64,000 bases of DNA from Clitoria ternatea. Taxonomy: Eukaryota > Streptophyta > Magnoliopsida > Fabales > Fabaceae. The DNA is taken from positions 129,070,001 to 129,134,000 of the forward strand of contig CM075672.1 of assembly GCA_037962975.1 (NCBI GenBank). The letters run 5' to 3'. The position numbers and the translations under genes were made by a program. Positions 34,309 to 44,344 of the stretch are shown here, in pieces (positions within the stretch are counted from its first letter, which is position 1; each line of letters begins with the position of its first letter). Under the pieces are notes generated by a model. The model had not been told where the DNA came from and did no database searches. It saw only the letters and a list, made by a program, of their open reading frames with translations.

Positions 34309-35720
34309 TTGTTCAAGTTGGTTCCTCCCCTTAGTCAATTCACACGAATTAGTGCAATTCTTGACCCACATTTGGAGGACACCCTCATTAGGTTGCTAAA
34401 GGAAAACACCGGTCTGTTTGGATGGAACCCACTGACATGCCAGGCATCGACCCCAATACCATCTGCCACTCGCCCAATCTTAAGCAGGATTCAAAACTTG
34501 TGTCTTAAAGTCCCAGGAAAATGGGTCCTGACTGAAAACGTGTGGTCAAGGAAGAAACAAAGAAGCTCTTGGCAGCGAATTTCATCCGAGAAGTCAAATA
34601 CCCCACTTGGCTATCCAATGTGGTTATGGTAAAACATTCAAATGGAAAGTGGCAAATGTGTGTCGACTTTACTAATCTGAATAAGGTATGTACCAAAGAT
34701 CCCTAACCTTTACCTAATATTGATAGTTTGGTAGATAGTACTTCAGGTTACAGGATGCTGAGCTTCATGGATGGCTACTCAGGTTACAACCGGATCCGAA
34801 TGGACCCAAAAGACAAAGAGAAAACGACCTTCATCACCCGGGGGCCAATTATTGCTACCGAGTAATGCCCTTCGGCCTAAAAAATGCGGGAGCAACTTAC
34901 CAAAGACTGATCGAAAAGATATTCGCCAACCAAATTGGAAGAAACATGGAAGTATACGTAGATGATATGGTCGTGAAAACTAAACAAGCTGAGTCACATG
35001 TGCAAGATCTAAAAGAGACATTCGCTGAGTTACGCAAGCATAACATGCGGCTAAATCCTGAAAAATGCTCTTTCGATGTCTAAGGGGGAAAATTCTTAGG
35101 GTACATGATTACTTACAGAGGCATCGAGGCCAACCCTGACCAATGTCGAGCCATTTTAGGGATGAGAAGTCCCCAAAACGTCAAGTAAGTTCAGCGCCTG
35201 ACTGGGCGGATTGCAGCACTCTCCCGATTCCTTTCAAAATTTGCTGAGAAGTCTATGCCATTTTATAAGGTGCTAAAAAAATAGATGCATTTAAGTGGAC
35301 CCCAGAGTGCGAGCAAGCTTTCCAAGATCTCAAGGCCTACCTGCCATCCCCCTCGATTTTGACGCGACCTGAGACAGGGTTAGATTTGATTCTTTATCTC
35401 TCAGCAGGGGCAGAGGCAGTGAGCTCAGTTTTGGTGCAAGATGATGGCCCAATCCAGAAACCGGTATACTTCACCAGCAAAAACATTGCAAAGGGCTGAG
35501 ACACGATACCAGCGGGTGGAGAAATTTACCTACAGCCTGGTCGTGGCTGCCCGATGACTCTGCCCCTATTTCCATAGTCATCAAGTAGTGGTACGGACGG
35601 ACCAACCACTAGCAAAGATTCTTCAGAAGCCCGAAATTGCAGGGCGCATGGTGTCCTGGGCTGTGGAGTTATCTGAGTACAATATTCGGTATGAATCTCG
35701 AGGACCCATAAAAGACAAGG
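34309..35720 (+). pseudogene. Reverse transcriptase and RNase H of element D, broken
   Basis: RT motifs are visible in order across shifting frames: WQMCVDFTNLNKVC (about 34652-34693), the MDGYSGYNRIRMDPKDKEKT block (about 34769-34828), MPFGLKNAGATYQRL (34865-34909) and the catalytic YVDDMVVKT (about 34955-34981), with both catalytic aspartates present. A connection domain and first RNase H follow to about 35720, with a recognisable end (VVRTDQPLAKILQKPE, NIRYESRGPIKDKDEYD). At least three frameshifts and many stops lie between 34400 and 35590. Non-functional. Confidence 0.85.
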
Positions 35721-35722
35721 AT

Positions 35723-36148
35723 GAGTATGACGCAGAGCACGACCTATGGACCCTCTCAGTGGATGGATCCTCTAACGCTAAGGGCAGTGGAGCAGGTGTT
35801 GTCCTGGAATCCCCGACCGGACTAATTGTTAAAGAATCACTATAATTCTAATTTAAGTCCAGTAACAACCAAGCCGAATATGAAGCACTTATGGCAAGGC
35901 TACAGACAGCTATTGACCTGGATGCCCAATGCGTTCGGGCCAAGACCGACTCCCAACTAGTAGCTCGACAGATTGAAGGATCATACCAAACCAAGGACTT
36001 GACCCTAGCAAAATACTTGGCCCAAGTAAATGAACTAACCCGGAACCTCAAACACTTTCGAGTTGTTCATATCCCACGAGCAGCAAATGAGCGAGCACAC
36101 ATCTTGGCCAAGCTCGCCAGCACGATTAAAGTAGGAATCTCAAAATAA
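35723..36148 (+). pseudogene. Second, archaeal-type RNase H of element D
   Basis: WTLSVDGSSNAKGSGAGVVL (35749-35808) and NNQAEYEALMARLQTAIDLD (35865-35924) are the signature blocks of the additional RNase H that Tat elements carry after their own RT-RNase H. QVNELTRNLKHFRVVHIPR follows. Stops between 35843 and 35864 break one otherwise continuous frame. This domain is the strongest evidence for Tat placement. Confidence 0.85.
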
Positions 36149-36156
36149 TTATCCAG

Positions 36157-37430
36157 GTGGTCCTAGAAGAACTTACCATCCAAGAAACGCATCAGATTCT
36201 CCAGGTGAGTGAGGTCCAAATTGAAAATACGTGGATGACCCCTATAGTTGATTTTCTAAAACAAGGAGTTCTGCCAGAAGAACGACAACAAGCCAAAAAG
36301 TTACAAGTTCAAGCGGCCAACTACACTTTGATAGATGGACAACTGTACAGGAAGGGTTTCACAGTACCTTTCTTAAAGTGCTTAAATGAAGAACAGGCCG
36401 ACTACGTCATACGAGAGCTGCACTCGAGAATTTGTAGTTTTCATGGGGGAGTTCGACCCTTGGCCGCTCGTGTCCTCCGAGCAGGATATTTCTGGCCCAC
36501 CCTTCAATTTGACTGCTCTGAATTGGTGGAAAAGTATGACTCCTGCCAACGTAACGCCAATCAGATCCATAGCCACCCGGAACTACTGCATGGAATCTTA
36601 TAGCCTTGGCCTTTTAATACTTGAGGGATGGACATCTTGGGTCCCTTTCCCCCAGGCAAAAGACAGCTCAAATTCCTCCTAGTAGCCATAGATTTCTTTA
36701 CCAACTGGATTGAAGAGGAGGCCTTGGCCACTATAACAGCATCTAAAGTATAAACTTTTACGTGGAAGAACATTATTTGCCAACACGGTCTCCCCCACAC
36801 CATCATTTCTGACAATGGTCGGCAATTCGTAGATAAGAGCTTTGTAGAGTTCTGTGAAAACTTAGGCATCAAAAGGAAATTCTCTTCCGTAGAACACCCA
36901 CAAACCAACGGCCAAGCAGAATCAGCGAACAAAGTCATCCTTCAGCAACTCAAGAAATGGCTCGGGCAGGCCAAGGGCCGATGGACAGGGGAACTACATG
37001 AAATTCTCTGAGCCTATCACACCACTCCACACTCTTCCACCCATGAAACTCCGTTCCGGCTCACTTATGGAGCTGATGCCATGATACCCGTCGAACTAGG
37101 AGAACCCACTCTCCGTCGCCTTACCTATGATGATGATATGAATGATGCAAAAAGAAGAGAAGACCTAGACCTTAGTCTAGAGGAGCGGGATATTACGTAC
37201 GTCAAGATTCAAGCGGCCAAGCATAAAGGCGCTGAGAAATGGAATTCTTTTCTCCGACCCAGATCTTTCAGGAAAGGTGACATTGTCTTACGCACTGCAG
37301 ACAACGACAGGAAAGCATGAGAAGATGGAAAGTTTGTATATTCCTGGGAAGGACCATATCGAATCAAGGAAGCACTCAGAAGAGTTATATATCGTATAAA
37401 AGAATTGTCAGGGAAGGAACTACCAAGAAA
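36157..37430 (+). pseudogene. Integrase of element D, catalytic triad present but frame broken
   Basis: One frame from 36157. It has a zinc-binding HHCC region (ELHSRICSFHGG ... EKYDSCQRNA, about 36415-36555). The first catalytic Asp lies in GMDILGPFP (about 36625-36650), the second in IISDNGRQFV (about 36806-36835) and the Glu in HPQTNGQAESAN (about 36895-36930). The C-terminal part, with THETPFRLTYGADAMIPVE and FRKGDIVLR, reaches about 37430. In-frame stops occur at 36601, near 36750, near 37010 and at 37318. A typical DDE retroviral-type integrase, inactive here. Confidence 0.88.
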
Positions 37431-37610
37431 TTAGAATGTAACCCATTTAAAGTTTTATTTCATCTAAACACTTTGTACGCTTGGGCACTCTTTTTCCTAC
37501 CTGAGGGCTCTTTCCCACTGGGTTTTTCCCTCGAGAGGTTTTAACGAGGCCCCCCTTTTAATAAAGACTTTCATATTTTTCAGTAAAGACAGAATTAAAC
37601 ATCATGAAAA

Positions 37611-38222
37611 GCCTGAGCATGGAATCGATCCCTCGGCGTATGATTTTTGAAGACTTGAATCCGTTCAAGTGAAGCCCGAGCACGGAATCGATCTCTCGGC
37701 ATACGATTTTTGAAGACTTGAATCTGTTCAAGTGACGCCTGAGCGCAGAATCGATCCCTCGGCATACGATTTTTTGAAGACTTGAATCCGTTCAAGTAAA
37801 GCCCGAGCGTGGAATCGGTCCCTCGGCATACAATTTTTGAAGACTTGAGTCCATTCAAGTGAAGCCCAAGCATGGACTCGATCCCTCGGCATACGATTTT
37901 TGAAAACTTGAATCCGTTAAAGTGAAGCTCGAGCACGGAATCGATCCCTTGGCATATGATTTTTGAAGACTTCAATCCGTTCAAGTGACGACTGAGCATG
38001 AAATCAATCCCTCGGCATACAATTTTTTGAAGACTTGAATCTGTTCAAGTGAAGCCCGAGCATGGAATCGATCCCTTGGCATACGATTTTTTGAAGACTT
38101 GAATCCGTTCAAGTGAAGCCCGAGTATAGAATCGATCCCTCGGCATACGATTTTCGAAGACTTGAATCTGTTCAAGTGAATCCCGAGAACATAATCAATC
38201 CCTCGGCATACGATTTTTGAAG
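37611..38222. repeat. 63-bp tandem array in element D, about 10 copies
   Basis: The unit runs GGAATCGATCCCTCGGCATA, CGATTTTTGAAGACTTGAAT, CCGTTCAAGTGAAGCCCGAG, CAC. Starts are at 37621, 37684, 37747 and so on. Its reverse complement matches the 59-bp satellite at 1-7300 over TCCG-GCTCGGGCTT-ACTTGAACGGATTCAAG-CTTCAA and GCCGAGGG, with about 80% identity by eye and a few extra bases in the A-rich part. Because 63 is a multiple of three, minus-strand frames stay open and give spurious 21-residue repeats. Such arrays in the 3' part are common in Tat elements. Confidence 0.95.
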
Positions 38223-38389
38223 ACTTACAACTCTAAACTCATCTTGATGAAAAGAAAATTTAATTACTCCCAAATAACACCAAATGACAGAAAAAGGACG
38301 GTACAAGTACGGCAAATTCCTTTCTTCAATTTTAAATACAAGCATAGAACAGAAAAAGAAATAAAACGAGTTGTTGAGACTTCTCTACT

Positions 38390-39499
38390 TAAATATTCCT
38401 CCTTCCTCATTTCTGTCTGCTTCCTTCTGCTCGCCCACCGCGTTAGGTGGAGAAACAATGTGGCCATCTACAACTACTTTGAAGGGGTTAAGGCCTTCGA
38501 CATTCAATACAACAGTAGGATTCAGAATGGTGATCTACTCCTGACACAGTTGGAAAGCGCTAACATACTTCACAGCAATATCTCTCTCCAAAACAAGCTT
38601 TTTGAACGATAAAGCGTTATACGTTTCCTCGACCTCTGACACTTTCCTGTCCCAATAGGAACATCTCTTCTCCGCAACTGACAGTTGTAACTCTGCCCAA
38701 TCTCGCCCCGCTCTAGTGGCTTTCAAATCTTCCTCAACATTAGCCAATTCTGACCTCGCTGAATCCCGCTCTGCCGAGTGGTGTTTAATTCTAACTCTGA
38801 TCGCTGTAAGACCAATTTCATGCTGGATATCAACTCTCTCACATCACCAATACGAGTGGCATTCTTCTTCTTCCCCTCGTGTAGCAGCTCATTCTCTTTC
38901 CTCAAGGCATCGTATTCCCGAGTTAACGCTTCCACCACCTTGTCTTGATCAACCATTTGTTTTTCGATGGACTGAGACAACAAAGTCGATCAGAGCCCAA
39001 ACATCTTGACGGCTCGGCACATGGACATGGGGTCGGAAGAGGCGAATCTTTCCTCATCTTCCCCAAAAAGAATGATGTGATCCACAAACTGTGAAATGGG
39101 AAAATTCCCATCCCAGAGCGAACGAACTGGGCTCCTAGTCATACCCAATGATCCGTTAATTAATTCCTCTTCAGGATATTCGGCCGGGGCCACATCACTC
39201 AAAAGAGTCCCAGCAATGTACTCCGCTGACAGAAAATGACCAGGCTCAGACATCGCACTCTTATTTGGCCCTAAAGTCTCCCCACTAGCCACCAAAGTAA
39301 TACTCCCCAAACCTTTTTCCCTCTCACCGACGGAGTCACTAGTAACCATCAAATGAGGGCAGGACTCAGATGATCCAACACCCCCTGCTACCATCGGGTG
39401 AAATCTTGGTTTCTTAGTCACGACTCCCTCTAGATGCACCTCCTGGTAACGCCTCATCAGATCCTTAAGTGTCAACTTGCGAGGAGCCATGTCACTTGC
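38390..39499 (-). pseudogene. Antisense gene of element D: second copy of coiled-coil exon
   Basis: Begins MAPRKLTLKDLMRRYQ at 39490, after a possible splice acceptor (TGTGGGCAAG). It continues through FPISQFVDHIILFGEDEERF and SMCRAVKMFGL, then a long heptad-like coiled coil (VEALTREYDALRKENELL, LKATRAGRDWAELQLSVAEK) and SAFQLCQE, and ends near 38390 with a VVVDGHIV-type segment. The same order of blocks is seen in the copy at 39838-41221, so the exon is duplicated. Frameshifts near 38985 and 38740 break it. Confidence 0.75.
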
Positions 39500-39837
39500 C
39501 CACAAGCACAGGAAATACAATCAGAAACACATAAAAAGTAAGTAGCTCAATCAGTAACCTACGAATTTGTGTTACTCTACAAGTTTTCGTTAATATTCCA
39601 AACAAGGAACAAGTTCAAGGCGAAAACTATACCCCTCGGCACATACAATGAATCCCCGAGTCTTACACGAAGCGATACTCCCAAACACATGTACACACGA
39701 AACAGATAATAAACATAACAATTAAAGTACGGATAGAGACTCGGGTTCCATAAATACAGTGTTCATTAAAATGTTTTGTTCATCCATTACAAGCGAAGGA
39801 TACACATTCAGCAAAAATAATACAAATACAAAAATAA
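39500..39837. other. Spacer between duplicated antisense exons
   Basis: AT-rich and without an ORF. It holds GTACGG-, CTCGG- and CACATGTACAC-like stretches, and is most simply the intron or downstream sequence duplicated together with the exon. Confidence 0.5.
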
Positions 39838-41221
39838 CTAAGGGAGGGAATTAGCTGCCGGTGTGTCGGCAGTCAGAATTGGTGTCTCAGCAGTCGGAAT
39901 TAGTGTGTCAGTAGTCAGAATCGGCATATCAGCAATTGAGGTCTCGGATTCGGTCTCAGCACGACCCTTCCTTTCAACACCGACAGTAACATCAGCCACT
40001 ACCTCTTCCTCATCTTTGGAGTCGAAAAGGTCCACTATCTTACCATCCACAATAACACAGAATAGGCCGACGCCTTTCAAGTTCAACTCTAAAGTAAGAT
40101 TCAGTAGCTGTATCTGCTGCTGACATAGTTTGAAAGCTATTACACACTTCTCTGACACCTCTCCCACAAGAGAAGCCTTATAAGACTCCTTCTCCTCTCT
40201 CTCCTTCTCCAAGGCCAAGTCTGAATCTTTCAGTTTTTTCTCTACCTTTCTCTTGCTTCCACAGACTAAGCCGTAAGCTTCCTCAACCGAGCTTAGTTTT
40301 TTGCTCAGATAGGCGCACCGCTCAGACGCAGTAACCAGTTTCTCCTCAGCCACCTCTCGTCCTCTCCGAGCCTCGGATAACTCAACCTTAGCCTGCTTCA
40401 GCTCGTTGGCCATGCCCCCAATTTCCTTCCGGGCACTGTCAAGTTATAGGATAGAGAAATCCTGGGACTGCTGTAGTTGGTCTTTTTCCTGAAGAAGAAT
40501 AGCCTTCTCCGCCTTCAAGACCGCCAGCTCTTTCTCTTATTCAACAATTTTTTTCTCCAGAAACCGAGTCATCAAAGTCGATTGGAGGTTGAACATCTCA
40601 ATGGCCCAGCACAGGGGAGGCGCGTTCGAACCCTTGAACTTCTTCTCATCTTTCTCGAAGACTACAGTCTGATCCATAAAACCCGACACAGGGAATTGAA
40701 CGTTCTATAAGGACTGCACAGGATTATAGGTATCGGACAATGACCCATTCACAAAGCTCTCCCACCTCTAATCTTCAAGTTCTGTTGCATACGAAAGAGT
40801 AGCAGCAATACGCTCCGCTGACACCTTCCTGAGAGAGACGGTTCTATCTTGCCTTTGAGACGCTGGCTCTAAAGCTCAGGAATTTCCTTCTCTAGCTTGG
40901 GGCTATCAGATACCACAATGCGAGACACCTCTGCCCCTGGTTGGTCTTTGATGCGCCTAGGGAAGACATAATGGCTCACCCTAATTGCCTCTAACCCCGC
41001 CTCTCCTTGTAGCTCCCCTGTCCGAGGCCTTTTGGATAGTCACCCCACCTCTCTCTCCAACTACAAAGAAGTCGGAACCACAAAGATAAGGACGACGTTG
41101 GTAATAACTTGGGTAGAACCCTTGGGAACGACAGAGTCCTCGCCTTTCTGGGGCACCCTCTTGCTCCCAGGATAATGCTTCTTCATGTCCTTCATGGAAA
41201 GCTTCTCGGGAGACATACCAG
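39838..41221 (-). pseudogene. Antisense gene of element D: exon 2, coiled coil
   Basis: Starts at 41221 right after a TTGTGCAG acceptor, with MSPEKLSMKDMKKHYPGS. Then come a degenerate middle, FPVSGFMDQTVVFEKDEKKF, CWAIEMFNLQSTLMTRFLEK, and a long coiled coil (40413-40150: ANELKQAKVELSEARRGREV and on). The last block is a VGLFCVIVDGKIVDLF segment and an acidic Thr/Pro-rich tail to 39838. Lengths and layout fit the C-terminal half of the gypsy-type-transposon proteins encoded antisense in Tat elements. Several stops and shifts make it a pseudogene. Confidence 0.75.
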
Positions 41222-41311
41222 CTGCACAAGTAGCGTATAATCAGTAAAACAAAAACAAAAAGGGGGAAGTTGTAAAACACAAAACACAACAACAATAAGA
41301 ACCACTTTTAC
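41222..41311 (-). other. Intron of the antisense gene (90 nt)
   Basis: Minus-strand donor CTGGATAG|GTAAAAGTGG at 41311 and acceptor TTGTGCAG ending at 41222. It is T-rich. It joins the conserved DAWIG end of exon 1 to the MSPEKLS start of exon 2, which is where this family normally has an intron. Confidence 0.7.
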
Positions 41312-42065
41312 CTATCCAGGCGTCGAGAGAATCTAGGTGAGGAGATAGGGCAATCAGGGCCTGAGAGCTAAAAAAAATTCCCAAGTCGTCCGACAGAAAT
41401 TTAGCGTCTGTTCTCTTGGACAAACTCAGGTCATCCCAAGATACGCGAAATTAAACCGGATTGCGAGTCCAGTATAGTGGAAAATAAGGTTAGGAGTCAG
41501 GGTAATGTAAAAAATCCTCCCTAGGTGGATCCAGTCCCATTTGGATTTTGAAGAAGCCAATTTTGAAATTTTTGTAGGACTGGTCGAAAGCCCTAATAAG
41601 ATTACGACAAGCAACGCCGTTCAAAGAAATCTACCTCACTGGTGTCCCGGCCTTAAGGATTTTTTCATTAAAGAAATAAAAAAAGAGAGGAACTGAAGGG
41701 GAGCGACCAAAATGCTCGCACAAAATCTTGAACACCCGCAGAAACGCCCAGCCGTTCGGATGCAATAGGGTGGGAGTGATGTTCAACGCACACAATACCC
41801 CAATTTGAAAATCGAAAAAAGGAAAGGAAAGATGGAGTCGGGAAAAGAAAGTCGCATACACAAAGGTAAAGTCTAAGTCGCTAGGATCCCTACGCTCATG
41901 ACAAACCCTATCAAGCTCAGAACAGCAAATACACTCCACATTTTGGGCAAGAGTACAGTGGTTGAAGGTCCCCAACACCCATAACTGGGCCACATCATCC
42001 TCATTTTGAAGAGACGAAGAAACGAGTAATACCTCGTCTTTCACCTAATCATAACCTCCCTCCAT
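41312..42065 (-). pseudogene. Antisense gene of element D: exon 1, gypsy-type-transposon domain (PF04195-like)
   Basis: ATG at 42065 (MEGGYD) with an amber stop at 42045-42047, then a 137-codon open stretch. Signature phrases: PFFDFQIGVLCALNITPTLL, HPNGWAFLRVFKILCEHFG, SPSVPLFFYFF, then NLIRAFDQSYKNFKIGFFKI and DLSLSKRTDAKFLSDDLG toward 41312. This is the domain annotated as putative gypsy-type transposon (PF04195), known to be encoded on the antisense strand between integrase and 3' LTR in Tat elements. Its function is unknown. Stops near 41628 and 41425 break it. Confidence 0.8.
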
Positions 42066-42585
42066 AGATACACTACACGACCCTCACAGACAAAGAAAAC
42101 TTAAAACAAAGAGAGGCACTAACCTGGCAAAGAGAAATCCTAGCAAAGTCAAAGGCGCAAGTGTAGAAACAGAAGTCACAGCAAGAGACGCATAAAACTC
42201 TCAATTACTAAGGTCAAGGGTAAAAAAAGATGTGGAAAATCTAAAAGTTTAGAAAAGAAGAAAGGAAATGAATTTATAAGAGAAAACCCCCTTTTTCATC
42301 ATACCCCTTAATCCAATGGTAAGAAGACCAAAGGGTGGGAAGGCAAATTGGACATAATGTATCTGCAGGATGACGCCCCCAGGGGAAGCCACGTGGCCCA
42401 AAATCCAACGGTAAAAATTTGAAGGTCACAAATCAAGAGACATGACGCTTTAAGACAACTTTGGGTAAAGTGACGCACTATTAAATGGCCTGGGGGTGCA
42501 AAATGGCACAATTGTAACAGGCACATACCCCCACAGCCTCGTGAAGACAAATGGCAGTTATCATTCTTATGCCATATCACCAAAA
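42066..42585. other. Element D non-coding spacer
   Basis: Upstream region of the antisense gene on the minus strand, which could hold its promoter. It is purine-rich on the plus strand (AAAGAAG-type tracts at 42085-42285). The minus strand at about 42270-42280 reads TCTTATAAATTC, a possible TATA box about 210 bp upstream of the antisense ATG. Confidence 0.5.
42270..42280 (-). promoter_or_regulatory. Possible TATA box of the antisense gene
   Basis: GAATTTATAAG on the plus strand gives CTTATAAATTC on the minus strand, upstream of the exon 1 ATG at 42065 and the only good TATA match in that spacer. The link to the antisense transcript is inferred. Confidence 0.4.
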
Positions 42586-42589
42586 TTCA

Positions 42590-43160
42590 TTTCACTCAGA
42601 GTCCTCATTCGAAAAAGAAGACCTTCCTCACTCCGAGCTCCTCATTCGGAAATAAAGACCTTCCTTACTCGAAGTTCCTCGCTCGGAAATAAAGACCTTC
42701 CTCACTTGGAGTTCCTCATTTAGAAATGAAGACCTTCCTCACTCAAAAATGAAGACCTTCCTCACTCGAAGCTCCTTGCTCGGAAATGAAGACCTTCCTC
42801 ACTCGGAGCTCCTCATTTAGAAATGAAGACCTTCCTAACTCGAAGTTCCTCACTCAGAACTGAAGACCTTCCTTACTCGGAGCTCCTCATTTGGAAATAA
42901 AGACCTTCCTCGCTTGAAATTCCTCGTTCGGAAATGAAGACCTTCCTCACTTGGAGCTCCTCATACGGAAATAAAGGCCTTCCTCACTCGAAGTTCCTCG
43001 CTTGAAAATGAAGACCTTTCTCACTCAGAGTTCCTCACTCAGAAATGAAGACCTTCCTCGCTCGGAGCTCCTCACTCGGAAATAAAGACCTTCCTCACTC
43101 AGAGCTCCTCGCTCAGAAATGAAGACCTTCCTTACTTGAAGCTCCCCACTTGGAAAGTAA
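42590..43160. repeat. 37-bp tandem array, about 15 copies
   Basis: The unit runs GACCTTCCTCACTCGGAGCT then CCTCATTCGGAAATGAA, with a few shortened copies (for example near 42745). It lies between the antisense gene and the 3' LTR of element D. The CACTCGGA core is also frequent in the Ogre-like solo LTR and in element C. No coding potential. Confidence 0.93.
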
Positions 43161-43282
43161 GTAACTTTATTTTTTCATCAACTCAAGCATCTTACACACG
43201 GTGACACGTATAACAAGGCAAAGAGGGATTGCTCGACTTATATTTAAACCACTTTTCCTGATCTTACACCCAAGGCTCATGG

Positions 43283-43294
43283 CTAAGGGGCTCC
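43283..43294 (+). other. Probable polypurine tract of element D
   Basis: CTAAGGGGCTCC immediately precedes the 3' LTR start TGTTCCCCC. It is short and impure, but the position is right. Confidence 0.5.
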
Positions 43295-43519
43295 TGTTCC
43301 CCCTCGATATGAGAGATGGCCCCCACCAATCCCTCATATCTCTCTCTAATATCAAATAATAGATTAATATATATTTTGAGCTATTGGGCTGAAGCCCATC
43401 TGATAAATTTGTATAAAAACACGTGTTATTCACATTGTAACCTAAGTGATACATAATAAAATTTAATAGACCTAATTCCTAGGAAGATTTTCCTAGTGCC
43501 TACTTTCTGTGTATGAACA
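43295..43519 (+). repeat. Element D 3' LTR
   Basis: 225 bp from TGTTCCCCCTCGATATGAGA to GTGTATGAACA, with TATAAAAA at 43412-43419 and ACACGTGTTATTCAC downstream. It is more diverged from the 5' LTR than the LTR pairs of elements B or C are. The 5 bp after it (ACTAC) do not match the 5 bp before 9240 (ATTAT). Confidence 0.92.
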
Positions 43520-43863
43520 ACTACATTTTACTCAAAATCATAATTAGTATTGATTTTACTTTCTAATGCCTTAGTTATCATAACATTATTGAATTCAAAA
43601 TTTATTTATCCATTCAAATTATTAAAATCTATTATAAAACTTTGATTTATATTTAATTGTATTAAAGACATTCACTCCTTTGTTAGTTTTTAATTAGAGT
43701 TTTCTTTTAATTTTTACTCTTAGTTTTAACATTTAAAGTTGATCATACTTGATTTACGCTTTAGAATTTCTTTTATACTCTATCAAGAAAATTTTTGTTG
43801 TTGCTTCTAATTTGCAAAATCTACTCTACAAAAGGTTTTGTTTTTACTCATACACAAATTGGG
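43520..43863. other. AT-rich stretch, nothing recognised
   Basis: Between the end of element D and the first part of element E that matches its 3' LTR. No ORF, no repeat and no clear match to the E 3' LTR. It may be flanking DNA exposed by truncation of E, or diverged LTR. Confidence 0.5.
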
Positions 43864-44293
43864 TTGAAGCATTGTAACAAAGGCAAGGTTGTAGCCTTTA
43901 GGGGTTGAGTAAGAATTATGAGAAAGATAAAAGTGAGGGATAAAGTTCTTGGTAGGGAAATCAAGAGACTTATATTGGCTCATCTTGTAAATCTCAAATT
44001 CTTAGTGGAAAATCTCAAGTGGTTTACTTGGGGCCTAGATGTAGGGGTTTCTGACCTAGGATAAAATTTGAGTGTGCCATTCTTTCTCTCTTCCCTTACT
44101 CTATTTTAATTTCAAGTTATTTACTTGTTTTACTTTCTTGCTTTAGTTGTTATTACTTATTTATTATGATACTAATTTCTTCATCTCTTTAAGTAAGGTA
44201 AAGTAAAATTAAAATTAAGATCTAAAAGGTAACTATTTTTAAGACTTAATTCACCCCTCCCCCTCTTGAATCATTGAGGCCACTTGGTTAACA
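43864..44293 (+). repeat. Element E 5' LTR, truncated
   Basis: From AGGTTGTAGCCTTTAGGGG (about 43887) to TTGGTTAACA it matches 51912-52321 with few differences. The first about 540 bp of the LTR, including any TATA region, is absent. This alone would stop transcription of a genomic RNA. Confidence 0.88.
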
Positions 44294-44295
44294 AG

Positions 44296-44307
44296 TGGTA
44301 TCAGAGC
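44296..44307 (+). other. Primer-binding site of element E (initiator Met tRNA)
   Basis: TGGTATCAGAGC, two bases after the LTR end, the standard complement for plant copia elements. Confidence 0.95.
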
Positions 44308-44344
44308 TTGACTCTTGCTACAAGGCTTAACAACTGCAAGAGAT

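Larger units (their letters stand above)
9240..43519 (+). mobile_element. Element D: Tat-lineage Ty3/gypsy retrotransposon, host of the nest
   Basis: The outer member of the nest. Its 5' LTR is split: 9240-9259 lies left of element B and 32040-32256 lies right of it. The 3' LTR is 43295-43519 (225 bp; the reassembled 5' LTR is about 232 bp, the difference being one 7-bp indel). Between the LTRs come gag, protease, RT, RNase H, a second archaeal-type RNase H and integrase in that order, then a 63-bp tandem array, an antisense spliced gene and a 37-bp tandem array. The second RNase H and the antisense gene are hallmarks of the Tat clade. Reading frames carry many stops and frameshifts, so the copy is dead. 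LTR divergence is visibly higher than in elements B and C, which fits its being the oldest. Confidence 0.88.

Noticed and set aside
36561..36938. 125-codon minus-strand ORF
   Set aside because: Complement of the integrase core of element D; no independent features.
37595..38175. Minus-strand ORFs with a 21-residue repeat
   Set aside because: The 63-bp tandem unit is divisible by three, so a frame stays open by arithmetic. The repeated peptide has no known fold and the array is non-coding in related elements.
43520..43863. Missing first half of the element E 5' LTR
   Set aside because: By eye it does not align with 51349-51900 of the 3' LTR, so I leave it unassigned.
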